Origin: a bacterium
Lineage (GTDB): Bacteria; JAJVIF01
Assembly (NCBI GenBank): GCA_022072165.1
Contig: JAJVIF010000001.1
Coordinates: forward strand, 248,001-312,000
Length of the DNA: 64,000 nucleotides
Reading direction: 5' to 3'
A program made the translations under genes and the position numbers. Under the pieces are notes generated by a model. The model did not search any database and was not told where the DNA came from. It saw only the letters and a list, made by a program, of their open reading frames with translations. Below, in pieces: positions 7,729 to 16,572 of the stretch; the first letter of the stretch is position 1, and every line of letters begins with the position of its first letter.

Positions 7729-8850
7729 CTAGTACCGCCCGGACCGTCCGCTCTTGTCATCGCGCTTTGTTTCGTCGCTGGACTTGCCAGTGTCCTTGGC
7801 GTTCTTGTCCTTCTGACGGTCGTCCTGGGCATCCTTTGCGGCACCCTCATCCAAGCGGCGGAGGGTGATGTTCTTGGGGACTTCGGCGAGCTCGCCCTTC
7901 ACCGGCTTCCGACCGCTGAGGAGTCGCCCGACGCTCCGGTCGATCTGCACCTCGTCGAGTATCAGGGTCCCGAAGATGTCGCCCATCTCAGCCATCAGAT
8001 ACTCGCCGGTGTCGTCGTCGCGGAGGACTTCAACAGCGCGGAGGTCAAGCTGCAGTCCGGGATACATCCCCGTGGACTGCCCCAGGTCGATGACGATCTT
8101 TTCACCGGCGGTGCCCTTCACCACGGCGCGGACGGGGAAGAGGTCGGTCCGTTCGATCTTGGTGACCATGTCCTTGCAGGCCGCGACGATGGCGTTGCCG
8201 AAGAGTCCGGCGGAAGTCGAACTGTTCATCATGCCGCCATACTCGCCGAGCATGGTGCTGCTGGTGCTCCCGGAGCCCTCGCCGGTGCCGCTGTACATGA
8301 TCTCCGCTGTTTCGGCCTTCACGAGCTGGAAGTCGATGCGGACGGTCGCTTTCTCTTTGCTCTGGCCGAAGCCCAGAATCTGTGTTCCGGACTGCTTGGC
8401 TGAGGCGTGCGAGATGCGTCCCTGGAGGAGATACTCCGCACCTTTGTAGCGGCCCAGGTCAGGGACCGTGGAGAGATCGTAGAGACCGGAGCCCTGTTCG
8501 ATCTGGGCGTTCTGGATCAGCTCCTTGAGCATCTCCTTCTTCACCACCAGGTTGAAGCGGCCAGTCTTGGAGAGCTCCGTCTGCAGGATGTCGCCGATCG
8601 CGCCGGTGGCGACAATCTGCCCTTCAGCGGAGTAGGTCTCGACAAATGGAATAACGGCGACGCGGGGGCGTCCGAATTCCGGCTCTTCAGCGTTGGCGTT
8701 AGGGTTCGGCACGGTCGCCGGCCCGGTCGGCAGGAAAGCGGGAGCTGGCGGTGCGCTGCTCTCGCCCTCACCCTGCGCAAGGGCGGGCACCATGACCAGA
8801 GCGGTCAGGGCACCAGCCAGGAGTAGCGGGTGGATTGCGATACGGGTCAT
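7729..8850 (-). CDS. CsgG-family exported protein at the end of the pilus locus
   Basis: 373 residues from the ATG at 8850, which has AGGAGG 6 bases upstream and begins a clear signal peptide (MTRIAIHPLLLAGALTALV, cleavage after ALA). After a Pro-rich linker, about residues 65-260 carry a CsgG-type core: RVAVIPFVETYSAEG, an LQTELSKTGRFNLVVK segment and a later LDLGQSTGMYPG segment. In curli systems CsgG is an outer-membrane secretion pore and a lipoprotein; here there is no lipobox cysteine. The last 50 residues are charged Lys/Asp-rich. It follows the kinase gene on the same strand. Whether it forms a pore is not shown; many CsgG-domain proteins have other envelope roles. Confidence 0.72.
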   Translation of the reverse strand: MTRIAIHPLLLAGALTALVMVPALAQGEGESSAPPAPAFLPTGPATVPNPNANAEEPEFGRPRVAVIPFVETYSAEGQIVATGAIGDILQTELSKTGRFNLVVKKEMLKELIQNAQIEQGSGLYDLSTVPDLGRYKGAEYLLQGRISHASAKQSGTQILGFGQSKEKATVRIDFQLVKAETAEIMYSGTGEGSGSTSSTMLGEYGGMMNSSTSAGLFGNAIVAACKDMVTKIERTDLFPVRAVVKGTAGEKIVIDLGQSTGMYPGLQLDLRAVEVLRDDDTGEYLMAEMGDIFGTLILDEVQIDRSVGRLLSGRKPVKGELAEVPKNITLRRLDEGAAKDAQDDRQKDKNAKDTGKSSDETKRDDKSGRSGRY

Positions 8851-8967
8851 GACATGCCTCCTGGGACCAATCATGCTGGGGGTAGGTCCCTTACCCCACG
8901 AGTCTTGCGTTCCTGAGAGAGCGGCGGAGTGTCGGTCAAAAGGGAAGCCGACTGCCACTCACCGGCA

Positions 8968-11406
8968 CTAGTTTACAGGTGCCGTGCCACCTTCGGCAGA
9001 TCCGGTGGATTCTGCCGGCGCTGGGGCGGGCGCTGGGATCGGATTTTCTGCGAATTTCGCAGCTTCCGCTTCGTCTTCCGAGTCCGGACCCGGCTTTCCG
9101 GCGGCTTCCCACTTCGCCCGGACATCTTTGGCGATGGCAGCGTACTCCGTCGCCTTAGCCTCGTCTTTGATCAGCCCCCGATAAATGGGGACCGCCCAGA
9201 CTTCGTAGATCCGGAGCAGATTCTCTTTGTCGTCCTCCAAACCAGTCAGCGCCTGGTCAATAGTGGACTGAATCTGGGCGAGCGCCTTCTCCTGGGCATC
9301 GCGGTCGCCCGCTTTTGCCATCTCGTTGTAGTACTTGAGCAGATTATCGAGCCGGGCGATGTAGGCCCCAGCTTCCCAGGGAATCTGCTCTGCCACCCGC
9401 TCATAGGACCGGTGGGCATCCCAGAGCGCGGAGGTTTTCTTGGTCCCGGTGTTCTTCGAGGCGGCTTCTTCCGCGCCGATAGCATCTGACATGTGCGTCG
9501 CGGCGGCGAGATACTCCGCGGCAAAGGGGAAGGGGCGTGAAAACGCCACTTTCCACTTTTCGTCAGCCTTGGCGAAGTACTCCTTGGCTTTCTCGAAGTT
9601 CGCCCGGGATCGGCCAGACAGGTAGGCGTCTTTGGCTTCCAGGAAGTCCTTGGTCGCCAGATAGGCCGGCTCGACACTGCGCCAGCGGTTGTTCCAGGCG
9701 TAGACCTTCTTGAACTTTGCGAAGGCGGTCTTGTAGTGCCGCTCGCCGATGTCTACGACCGCTTCGTCGTAGATTCGGCTCATTTGGTCCTCGAGGGGGT
9801 CGGTCACCGCTACTTTCGGTTGTGCTTCCTCTACGGCTTCTGTCGCCGGGGGGAAGATGTAGGGCATGGCGAGGTAGCCCAGGCCTCCGACAGCCGCCAA
9901 CACGAGGACTCCGGTCAGAATCGGGCTGCCTTCAGAAGAGCTCCCCTTCGCGGCGACCTTTTTCCCCTTCAGGACATTCTTCGCCATCACCGTGGCGCCT
10001 TCGACCTGGGCCCCGCCGCCACCGCTGCGTGATGGGGCGGCGGAGACGGCCTCGGCGGCCGCCGATGAGCCCCGGCTGGAGATCCCAAGCTGGGCTTCCA
10101 GGTTCTGCACGAGTTCTGTCGCACTCAGACGCTGATTCGGGTCCTTGCGGAGGAGCTTCAGGCAGATCTGCGCGATATGGCTGGGGAGCTGGGAGTTGTA
10201 GATCGTGGGGTCATCGGGCTCTTTGGTGACATGGTCGATCATGATCTGCTGCGCCGATTCCCCGTCAAAGGGGACTCGCCCAGCGACCATTTCGTAGAAG
10301 ACCACGCCCAGGGAGTAGATGTCCGACTTCGGGGTCGATCCGAGTCCCTGTGCTTCTTCCGGGCTGATGTAGTGGGGGGTACCCAGGCTCATCCCTGCCT
10401 GGGTTGTCACCAGCCACTCTTTGCCCTGCTGCTCCTGCGGGATTTTCGCGATCCCGAAGTCGATCAGGACCGGCTGTCCATTCTCAAAGATGATGTTGCC
10501 CGGCTTGATGTCCCGGTGCACCACGTTCTTCGCATGGACAGACTCCAGCGCCTTGCCGACCGCGATCATCACTTCCGCTGCTTCCCGCCAGTCGAACTTC
10601 TCGTTTCTGGTGAAGCGATTCTTCATCTCATCCCGGAGGGAATGACCAGAGAGGAACTGCGTGATGATGTAGTGAATGCGCTCTTTGTAGCCGTAATCGT
10701 AGACTTTGATGATGTGGGGATTTCCGGTCAGTTTCGCGGTGATCACGGCTTCGTTTTTGAAGCGGTTCGCGACTTCAGGATTGATCGCCAGCTCGGGATA
10801 GAGCACTTTCACCGCGACCTGGGTCTGAAGGATCGAGTCCTCCATCTCGTAGACCACGCTCATGCCGCCCGCGCCAATCTCGCGGATGAAACGGTAGCGG
10901 TCGCCAAGAATGCGGCAGATGATCTCCTGGATTTCCGGACGGGTGTTTTGCCCCGAATCAACAGGTGCCGCCTGGAACGATGTGCCCGGGGGCTCCTGTG
11001 CTGGTGGGGCGTAGCTGGGCTCTGGCGCGGGTGGCGCATAGGTTGGGGCCGGTTCGGGAGCGGCGTATGGTGTGGCTTGCGGTGGAGCGGTCAGCGGCTG
11101 TCCGGTGTAGGGATCAAAGCCGGTGCCCGGAGTCGCGCCATTGGTCGGCGGTGGGGCAGCTTCCGGCTGCTGGGCATAGCGGGTATCAGGCACCATGGGT
11201 CCTGAGTCTGCCAGGGGGCCTGCCGCTGGTGGTGCAGCAGCCTCGGCACCGCCGGGTCCAAAGCCGGTGGGGGGAGCAAAGAAGGAGGTGTCATCAGAGT
11301 CCCCGGCTGTAGCAGTAGCGACCGCCGGGTGTCGGGCGGTACCGCAGGTCGGGCACTGGACTGGATCCCCCTCGATGGGGCCACCGCACTGGTTGCAGAA
11401 CTGCAT
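8968..11406 (-). CDS. Membrane Ser/Thr protein kinase with N-terminal zinc ribbon
   Basis: 812 residues. Residues 4-21 form a zinc ribbon (CNQC ... CPTC). A Pro/Ala-rich linker precedes the kinase domain at about 171-440: glycine loop GAGGMSVV (178-185), K200, catalytic loop HRDIKPGN (D299), DFG (316-318), GTPHYISPE. All catalytic residues are present, so it should be active. A single membrane segment lies at about 495-517. About 290 residues follow, outside the membrane, helical and TPR-like. It lies 38 bases after the PilB-like gene and close to two FHA genes, which in general bind phosphothreonine. Control of the pilus by phosphorylation is an inference from this neighbourhood. Confidence 0.88.
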   Translation of the reverse strand: MQFCNQCGGPIEGDPVQCPTCGTARHPAVATATAGDSDDTSFFAPPTGFGPGGAEAAAPPAAGPLADSGPMVPDTRYAQQPEAAPPPTNGATPGTGFDPYTGQPLTAPPQATPYAAPEPAPTYAPPAPEPSYAPPAQEPPGTSFQAAPVDSGQNTRPEIQEIICRILGDRYRFIREIGAGGMSVVYEMEDSILQTQVAVKVLYPELAINPEVANRFKNEAVITAKLTGNPHIIKVYDYGYKERIHYIITQFLSGHSLRDEMKNRFTRNEKFDWREAAEVMIAVGKALESVHAKNVVHRDIKPGNIIFENGQPVLIDFGIAKIPQEQQGKEWLVTTQAGMSLGTPHYISPEEAQGLGSTPKSDIYSLGVVFYEMVAGRVPFDGESAQQIMIDHVTKEPDDPTIYNSQLPSHIAQICLKLLRKDPNQRLSATELVQNLEAQLGISSRGSSAAAEAVSAAPSRSGGGGAQVEGATVMAKNVLKGKKVAAKGSSSEGSPILTGVLVLAAVGGLGYLAMPYIFPPATEAVEEAQPKVAVTDPLEDQMSRIYDEAVVDIGERHYKTAFAKFKKVYAWNNRWRSVEPAYLATKDFLEAKDAYLSGRSRANFEKAKEYFAKADEKWKVAFSRPFPFAAEYLAAATHMSDAIGAEEAASKNTGTKKTSALWDAHRSYERVAEQIPWEAGAYIARLDNLLKYYNEMAKAGDRDAQEKALAQIQSTIDQALTGLEDDKENLLRIYEVWAVPIYRGLIKDEAKATEYAAIAKDVRAKWEAAGKPGPDSEDEAEAAKFAENPIPAPAPAPAESTGSAEGGTAPVN

Positions 11407-11444
11407 GCTTGTTTCAGGGCCTTTCCCCGGTTGCTCCCTGCTTT

Positions 11445-13259
11445 TCAGGCCACGCGGTAGATCTCATCCAGCGAGGTGAGACCAGCCTGGACCTTCTGAC
11501 ATCCGTGTTCGAGCAGTGTGGTCATGCCCGACTGACGCGCCGCCTGACGCAACTCGTCGGTCGACGCCTGGTGGACGACCATCTCCCGGAGTGTATCATT
11601 CATCTCCAGGACTTCGAAAATGCCCATACGCCCCTTGAATCCCAGGGTCCGACAGGCAGGGCAGCCCTTTTCCTTCGGGCCGTGAATCACCAGTTCTTCA
11701 GTGGCGGGAATCTTCAGCACCTCCCGGACCTTCAGCGTGTCCGGATGGTCGGCTGGCAGGGGCACTTTGCAGCTCTTGCAGAGCCGTCGCGGCAGCCGCT
11801 GGGCCATGATCATGTTTACGGCAGCGGTAATCAGGAAGGGCTCCAGGCCCATATCGAGCATACGGGTGATCGCGCTGGGGGCATCGTTGGTATGGAGGGT
11901 GGAGAAGACGAGGTGCCCGGTGAGAGCCGCCCGCAGGGCGATATCGGCGGTCTCCTGGTCGCGGATCTCACCCACCATGATGATGTCGGGGTCCTGACGC
12001 AAAAAGCTTTTCAGCGCCAGGGCAAAGGTCATGGTGCTCTCTTTGCCACAGAGCACCTGTGTGGTCCCTTCGATCTTGGACTCCACCGGGTCTTCGGCAG
12101 TCACCACACAGACATCAGGCTGGTTCACCCGCCGCAAGATGGTGTAGAGCGTGTTCGTCTTACCCGACCCGGTTGGTCCGGTTACCAGGTTGATGCCGTT
12201 TGCCTTCTTGATGTTCCGGGTCACGATGTCGTACTGACTCTCGGAGTACCCCAGGTCCTCCAGCTGGAGCTGCGCCCCCTCCTGATCCAGAATACGCAGC
12301 ACGGCCTTATGGCCGTTGATGCTCGGGAGCAGGGAGACGCGGTATTCCACCCGCCGGTACGGAATCATGTCGTAGTCGATGCGGGTGTCGACCATCTCAT
12401 TCCGATTATGGACATCCGCATCCGCCATCGCCTGAATCCGGCCTATGATGGGAATTGCCATGGTGACCGGCAGGGTGGCGGTGTCACTCAAAATGCCGTC
12501 AATACGGGTCCGGACCCGGAAGTACTTCTCCTGGGGCTCAAAGTGGACATCGGAGGCTCCGCTATAGACCGCCCGACACAGATACTGATGGATGAGCATG
12601 ATGATGGGCCACTGCACCAGGGCTTCTTCAAAGCCCTCCTCTGAGCGCATCATCCGGTCGTAGTTCCGGTTCACAAACTGAATGGCATCTTCGCCCCATT
12701 CTTCCAGCGACCGGTCGAGGCGGGGCTGCAACATGCTGTCGGCGAACTCGCGACTGATCTTGCCCTGGGGGTCGGTGACCTGCGCCCGGCTGTACTGCGC
12801 CACGACCTCTGGGGCGTAGTATGTCGCATGGGCGTTGATGATCCCCTGCATATGGCAGACCCGGGGGAGGACCCGCATCCCGGTAAAGCCTTCCAGGAGG
12901 CTCAGCAGTTCTTCATCCAGTGGATTGAAGCAGGCAATCTGGATTTCATTGCGGTAGGACTTCACCGGAAAGACTTTGGTCGCGATGGCGAATGGAGGAG
13001 GTAACAGATGAGCAACGGTCGCCAGGTAGTCCGGATTCTGGGACATCAGCGAGGGGTCGATATGCGTGGCGCCGGTGATTTCCTCCAGGACTGGTGCCAG
13101 GCGACCGGGCTCCAGCAACCGCAGCTTGAACATCGCTTCCTGCCAGGTGCCGCCATCCTGTTTCTGTGTGTTAAAGCCGAGCATGACCTGCTCCATTGTG
13201 AGCAGGTTGTGACGCAGACAGGTCTCTTTCAGCTTGTTCTCGAATTCGATGTTGTTCAT
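11445..13259 (-). CDS. PilB/GspE-type secretion ATPase
   Basis: 604 residues from ATG 13259; an in-frame GTG or TTG further upstream would add 23 unlikely residues. The N-terminal domain (about 1-150) is of the T2SSE_N type. The ATPase has the Asp-rich segment, Walker A GPTGSGKT (361-368), Walker B with DPDIIMVGEIRDQETADIA (about 423-441), HLVFSTLHTNDA, and a C-terminal zinc tetracysteine (CKSC and CPAC). These are hallmarks of PilB/GspE motors that drive type IVa pili or type II secretion. It is not TadA, which is encoded separately at 19.6 kb, so this locus has two assembly-type ATPases. No PilC or GspF partner of the same system is adjacent; TadB and TadC are the only inner-membrane platform proteins. 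Confidence 0.9.
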   Translation of the reverse strand: MNNIEFENKLKETCLRHNLLTMEQVMLGFNTQKQDGGTWQEAMFKLRLLEPGRLAPVLEEITGATHIDPSLMSQNPDYLATVAHLLPPPFAIATKVFPVKSYRNEIQIACFNPLDEELLSLLEGFTGMRVLPRVCHMQGIINAHATYYAPEVVAQYSRAQVTDPQGKISREFADSMLQPRLDRSLEEWGEDAIQFVNRNYDRMMRSEEGFEEALVQWPIIMLIHQYLCRAVYSGASDVHFEPQEKYFRVRTRIDGILSDTATLPVTMAIPIIGRIQAMADADVHNRNEMVDTRIDYDMIPYRRVEYRVSLLPSINGHKAVLRILDQEGAQLQLEDLGYSESQYDIVTRNIKKANGINLVTGPTGSGKTNTLYTILRRVNQPDVCVVTAEDPVESKIEGTTQVLCGKESTMTFALALKSFLRQDPDIIMVGEIRDQETADIALRAALTGHLVFSTLHTNDAPSAITRMLDMGLEPFLITAAVNMIMAQRLPRRLCKSCKVPLPADHPDTLKVREVLKIPATEELVIHGPKEKGCPACRTLGFKGRMGIFEVLEMNDTLREMVVHQASTDELRQAARQSGMTTLLEHGCQKVQAGLTSLDEIYRVA

Positions 13260-13329
13260 GGACCTGCCAGCAGCGGGGAAGGGATAGGTACGGCGAGGGG
13301 CTAGTGTACGGCAGTTTTCGGACAACACA

Positions 13330-13353
13330 CGACGGTCCCTTGCGGGACCGTCG
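13330..13353 (-). terminator. Terminator-like hairpin between the TPR and PilB-like genes
   Basis: Arms CGACGGTCCC and GGGACCGTCG (10 bp) with a TTGC tetraloop, 27 bases after the TPR gene stop. On the minus strand TGTGTTGT follows, a weak U-tract. A TACACT box for the PilB unit lies just beyond. Confidence 0.65.
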
Positions 13354-13379
13354 GTGTTAGCCGTTGCCGGAGTCCGGGG

Positions 13380-15440
13380 CTACTGGATGTTGCCGCGCGG
13401 GGGTTCCTTGTCTTTGGCCCAGTCGGGCTTGAAGTTGTCCACGAGGTCGCCACCCTTGTCTCCGCTGCCGGATTCATCCTCACCAAAGAACTGATCGAGG
13501 AAGCTCTGGCCATCACCGGGGGCAGCGCCGTCGCTCTTCATGCGGGAGGGGCTCAGGCCGAAGAGGGTCTTTGCCGACTTCACGTATGAGGAAGCGCGCT
13601 GGTAGTAGTCATCCTGTGTGGAGTAGACCTGGATGAAGCTATCGTAGAAGTCGAGGGCTTTCTGCTTGTCGCCCATCTGCTGCGAGACTTCGCCCAGGGT
13701 GTAGAGGACCCATGGCTGGCGATTGTTGAGCTCATACGCCCGGTAGAGATAGGGAGCCGCTTCGGAGTACTTCTTGTGCTTGAAGAGAATCATCCCGCTC
13801 TGGTACCAGGGGTCGAAGAGCCCCTCGTTGATCTGAATTGCCTGGTAGTAGTTGTCAAGGGCGGCCTGATCTTCGTCGGCCTCCTGCTGGAGCCAGGCGA
13901 GGCGGAGGAGCGGCTCGACGAAGGTGCTGTCGGCCCGGAACGCCTCCGCATACTTTTTACGGGCATCAGCCTTGTTGCCCCGGGTCTCAGCAATCTTGCC
14001 GAGGCCGTACGTGCCGTAGGTGTAGCTCGGCTTGACACTCAGGGCCTGGTTGTACTGCTGCTCCGCGCTCTGCAGGTCACCCTTGCTGGCCAGGACATCG
14101 CCGTAGACGCCATAGAGCTCAGGGTTGTTGCGGTCGAGGGCGATGGCTGCCTTGATCTTGGCTTCCGCCTGATCGAGGCGATTGTTCATCTGATGCAGGG
14201 TCACGAGATTCAGGTAGCCGCCGAGGTAGGCGGGGTCCTTTTCGATGGCCTTGTCGCCGAAGTAGACCGCGTCATCCAGGAGGGAGCGGTCCTTGCTCAT
14301 CCGCCCCAGGAGGTTGGAAAGGTAGGAGAGCTCGGAGAGCACCCAGGGATGCTGCTCGTCGATCATGTACGCCTGGTTGACGGCGTTGTAAGCATCGACG
14401 TACTTGCCCTGGTCGCCATAGGCCAGCGACGCGTCGTACCAGAGGAGCTGGACACCAAGTTCGGTCTCAAGCGCGCCACGGAGGTAGTAGATGCCTTCGT
14501 CTGGCTTGTTCAGATAGGTGGTCTTCAGGTACCCCACGAAACCAGGGTAGAAGAAGGGATTGAGGTAGATCGGCTTGGCGTTTTTGACCGCCGGGTCTGC
14601 CGACATGCTCTGCGCCTTCTGCTCATCTGCTTTGCGCTCGGCGACGGACTTATTCCCCAGCTTTCCGATGGGTTTGCCATCGGGACCGATGAGGATCTTT
14701 TCGATGGCGGGCGGGGGCTCGGGCGCGACTTCCACTGGCGTGGGCTGATTCGCGAGCTCCTCATTGCGCTTGCGCTGCTCTTCCAGGGCGCGCATGGTCT
14801 CGTCGGCATAGCGCTGCAGACGCACGGTCTCTTCGCGAATATCGATCCGCGGATTGGCCTTCAACTCGGCCGTCAGGCGGTCGACTGTCCGGTAGTCCTT
14901 GATGAGCCGCGAGAGATAGAGGTAGTGGAGCAGGGCGTTGCCATCGTCGCGATTGGCTTCATAGCGGGCCTTGTAGACCTGGATAAGCTCCCGGAACAGG
15001 ACTTCATAGCTTTCCCGCTCCAGCTGCACCAGCATCGGGGCGTTGTCCCCCGGCTGGAGCGTGATCATCATTTCGACCTTCTGGTACCCGGGCTTTTCCA
15101 CGATCAGGCGGCGCTTGCCCGCCTGGCCCTTCATGGTGTACCGACTGAGGTCGGGCTTGTCCTGGGGCACACCGTCGATTTTGGCGGCTTCCAGGCGGAC
15201 CGAGGACTGCGGCGGCTGGGTCACGATGACGATCGTGCAGGCCGGTCCGGAGGTCTGGCGGGGACCAGGGTTACCGCCTCCAGACTTTCGGGGGGCCGGC
15301 GTTGCCGCTGTGTTTTCAACCCGCGCCAGAATGTCCGGCGTACGGTTGAGCGCCCAGTTTGAAGTTTCGGCTGAGGCGAAGGTGCAGAGACTGGCCAGCA
15401 GCCCGGCCACCAGGCCGGAACGTAGCAGTGAGAGCTGCAT
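13380..15440 (-). CDS. Exported PEGA/TPR protein of the pilus locus
   Basis: 686 residues from ATG 15440, with GAGGAGGGA upstream and a signal peptide (MQLSLLRSGLVAGLLASLCT, cleavage after ASA). About residues 70-150 look like a PEGA-type beta domain (GYQKVEMMITLQPGDNAP). The remainder, about 270-640, is a long run of TPR-like repeats (for example ALDRNNPELYGVYGDVLASK and NNRQPWVLYTLGEVSQQMGD). In Tad loci a TPR lipoprotein, TadD, helps assembly; this protein could fill that role but has no lipobox and is much larger. It has its own upstream sigma-54-like motif and a downstream hairpin, so it seems to be a single-gene unit. Confidence 0.78.
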   Translation of the reverse strand: MQLSLLRSGLVAGLLASLCTFASAETSNWALNRTPDILARVENTAATPAPRKSGGGNPGPRQTSGPACTIVIVTQPPQSSVRLEAAKIDGVPQDKPDLSRYTMKGQAGKRRLIVEKPGYQKVEMMITLQPGDNAPMLVQLERESYEVLFRELIQVYKARYEANRDDGNALLHYLYLSRLIKDYRTVDRLTAELKANPRIDIREETVRLQRYADETMRALEEQRKRNEELANQPTPVEVAPEPPPAIEKILIGPDGKPIGKLGNKSVAERKADEQKAQSMSADPAVKNAKPIYLNPFFYPGFVGYLKTTYLNKPDEGIYYLRGALETELGVQLLWYDASLAYGDQGKYVDAYNAVNQAYMIDEQHPWVLSELSYLSNLLGRMSKDRSLLDDAVYFGDKAIEKDPAYLGGYLNLVTLHQMNNRLDQAEAKIKAAIALDRNNPELYGVYGDVLASKGDLQSAEQQYNQALSVKPSYTYGTYGLGKIAETRGNKADARKKYAEAFRADSTFVEPLLRLAWLQQEADEDQAALDNYYQAIQINEGLFDPWYQSGMILFKHKKYSEAAPYLYRAYELNNRQPWVLYTLGEVSQQMGDKQKALDFYDSFIQVYSTQDDYYQRASSYVKSAKTLFGLSPSRMKSDGAAPGDGQSFLDQFFGEDESGSGDKGGDLVDNFKPDWAKDKEPPRGNIQ

Positions 15441-15560
15441 GTGTGAGTCCCTCCTCGAGCCTCCGGCAGGTCCGGAGGGGTAATGCAGCGCCCGTGGGGC
15501 GGCAGTGAAGCGACGAGCCTGTGAAGATGACAGCATCTCACAGGATGCAGGGTACATCGT

Positions 15561-15576
15561 ACATCCCCTGTGCCAA
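15561..15576 (-). promoter_or_regulatory. Sigma-54-like motif ahead of the TPR gene
   Basis: Minus strand TTGGCAC-AGGGG-ATGT, ending 120 bases before ATG 15440. It matches sigma-54 TGGCAC-N5-TTGC in spacing, with GT instead of GC at -12. The same pattern occurs at 24917, 26601 and 26937. Confidence 0.45.
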
Positions 15577-15583
15577 GCGGGGT

Positions 15584-16507
15584 TTACCCCCCGGATTCAG
15601 CCTTGGCGTTCGGCCCGGGATCCTTGCGGCCCTCCAGCATGGCGTCGCAGCGACGGATGTAATCCCGCGCTTCAGCCACAGCTTGTTCCAATGTGATGGA
15701 TACGCCCGGCATCCGGGGATGGGGCGGCAGTTTTTCCTTCAGCGGCGCGTCTTTTCCGTCAGCATGACGCTTAAAGACATCTTCCAGCCGGACGACGGTG
15801 TTGAAATTGGTTCGTGCCGCTTCCAGCTGCTGTGTCGTGAAATGGTCCATGCCGTTGGCATACTGATTCACGACATCCCGGCGGACCAGTCCGAAGATCA
15901 CATTGCGGACCTGCTGGCGCTCCTCCTGGGAAACGGCCGACCCGACTTCTTTGTCCAGGCGCTCCAGCGCTGAGGAGTAGTCGCCCCGGTAGAAGATGTC
16001 CCGGGAAATGTTCTTGAGTTCGGGATGCTCCTGGGTCAGCACTTTGAGGTCTTCGACTTCAAACCCCGCGCTCATGGGCGGGTCGTAGTACTGCGGCGCG
16101 TTGAAAAAAGCCCAGGTGAAATAGCCCCCGAAGCCCACGATGAGGGCCACGATCCCAATCCGGATGGGGTCGATTTTCGCTGCGGCCGGCTTGGTAGTCC
16201 CGCCGCCGAAGTCGCGCTTGATCTCCCCGAAGGTGAAGCGCTCTTCCGGAAAGTCGATGATGTCGCCCGGTGTCAGCCGGACCTGGCCACTGGCAGGCGC
16301 GCCGTTGACTGCGACCTGCTTCCCATCGGGGATGTAGAGCGTGTAGATGCCATCCGCGTAGTGGAGTTCGGCATGAGTACGGGAGGCGAATTTACTCTCC
16401 AGGACGATGTCAGCGTTATCGGCCCGGCCGATCACGAGCTGTGCCCGGTCGATGGGGTACGCCTTCCCCTGAGTCTCGCCGTCCATCCGAATGAGGTGCG
16501 GAGCCAT
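15584..16507 (-). CDS. FHA-domain membrane protein (second of pair)
   Basis: 307 residues. About residues 20-90 form an FHA domain with the phosphopeptide-contact residues GRADNAD, SRTHAEL and VNGAPAS. A membrane segment follows at about 114-136 (IGIVALIVGFGGYFTWAFF). The C-terminal 170 residues are charged and helical, with no known motif. FHA domains bind phosphothreonine, which fits the Ser/Thr kinase gene in the same locus. The start ATG has AAGGAGAGC upstream. It is the last gene of the run that begins with the TadG-like gene. Confidence 0.82.
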   Translation of the reverse strand: MAPHLIRMDGETQGKAYPIDRAQLVIGRADNADIVLESKFASRTHAELHYADGIYTLYIPDGKQVAVNGAPASGQVRLTPGDIIDFPEERFTFGEIKRDFGGGTTKPAAAKIDPIRIGIVALIVGFGGYFTWAFFNAPQYYDPPMSAGFEVEDLKVLTQEHPELKNISRDIFYRGDYSSALERLDKEVGSAVSQEERQQVRNVIFGLVRRDVVNQYANGMDHFTTQQLEAARTNFNTVVRLEDVFKRHADGKDAPLKEKLPPHPRMPGVSITLEQAVAEARDYIRRCDAMLEGRKDPGPNAKAESGG

Positions 16508-16572
16508 CCTGCGCTCTCCTTAGGGCTGTGCCGGCATACGCCAGCCTGCAGCGGTGAGTGGGGTGCGGTTCA

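Noticed and set aside
11430-11600. Second start for PilB-like gene upstream giving a 627-residue form
   Set aside because: The extra 23 residues (MLSENCRTLAPRR...) look untranslated, and the MNNIEF start fits the family N-terminus better.
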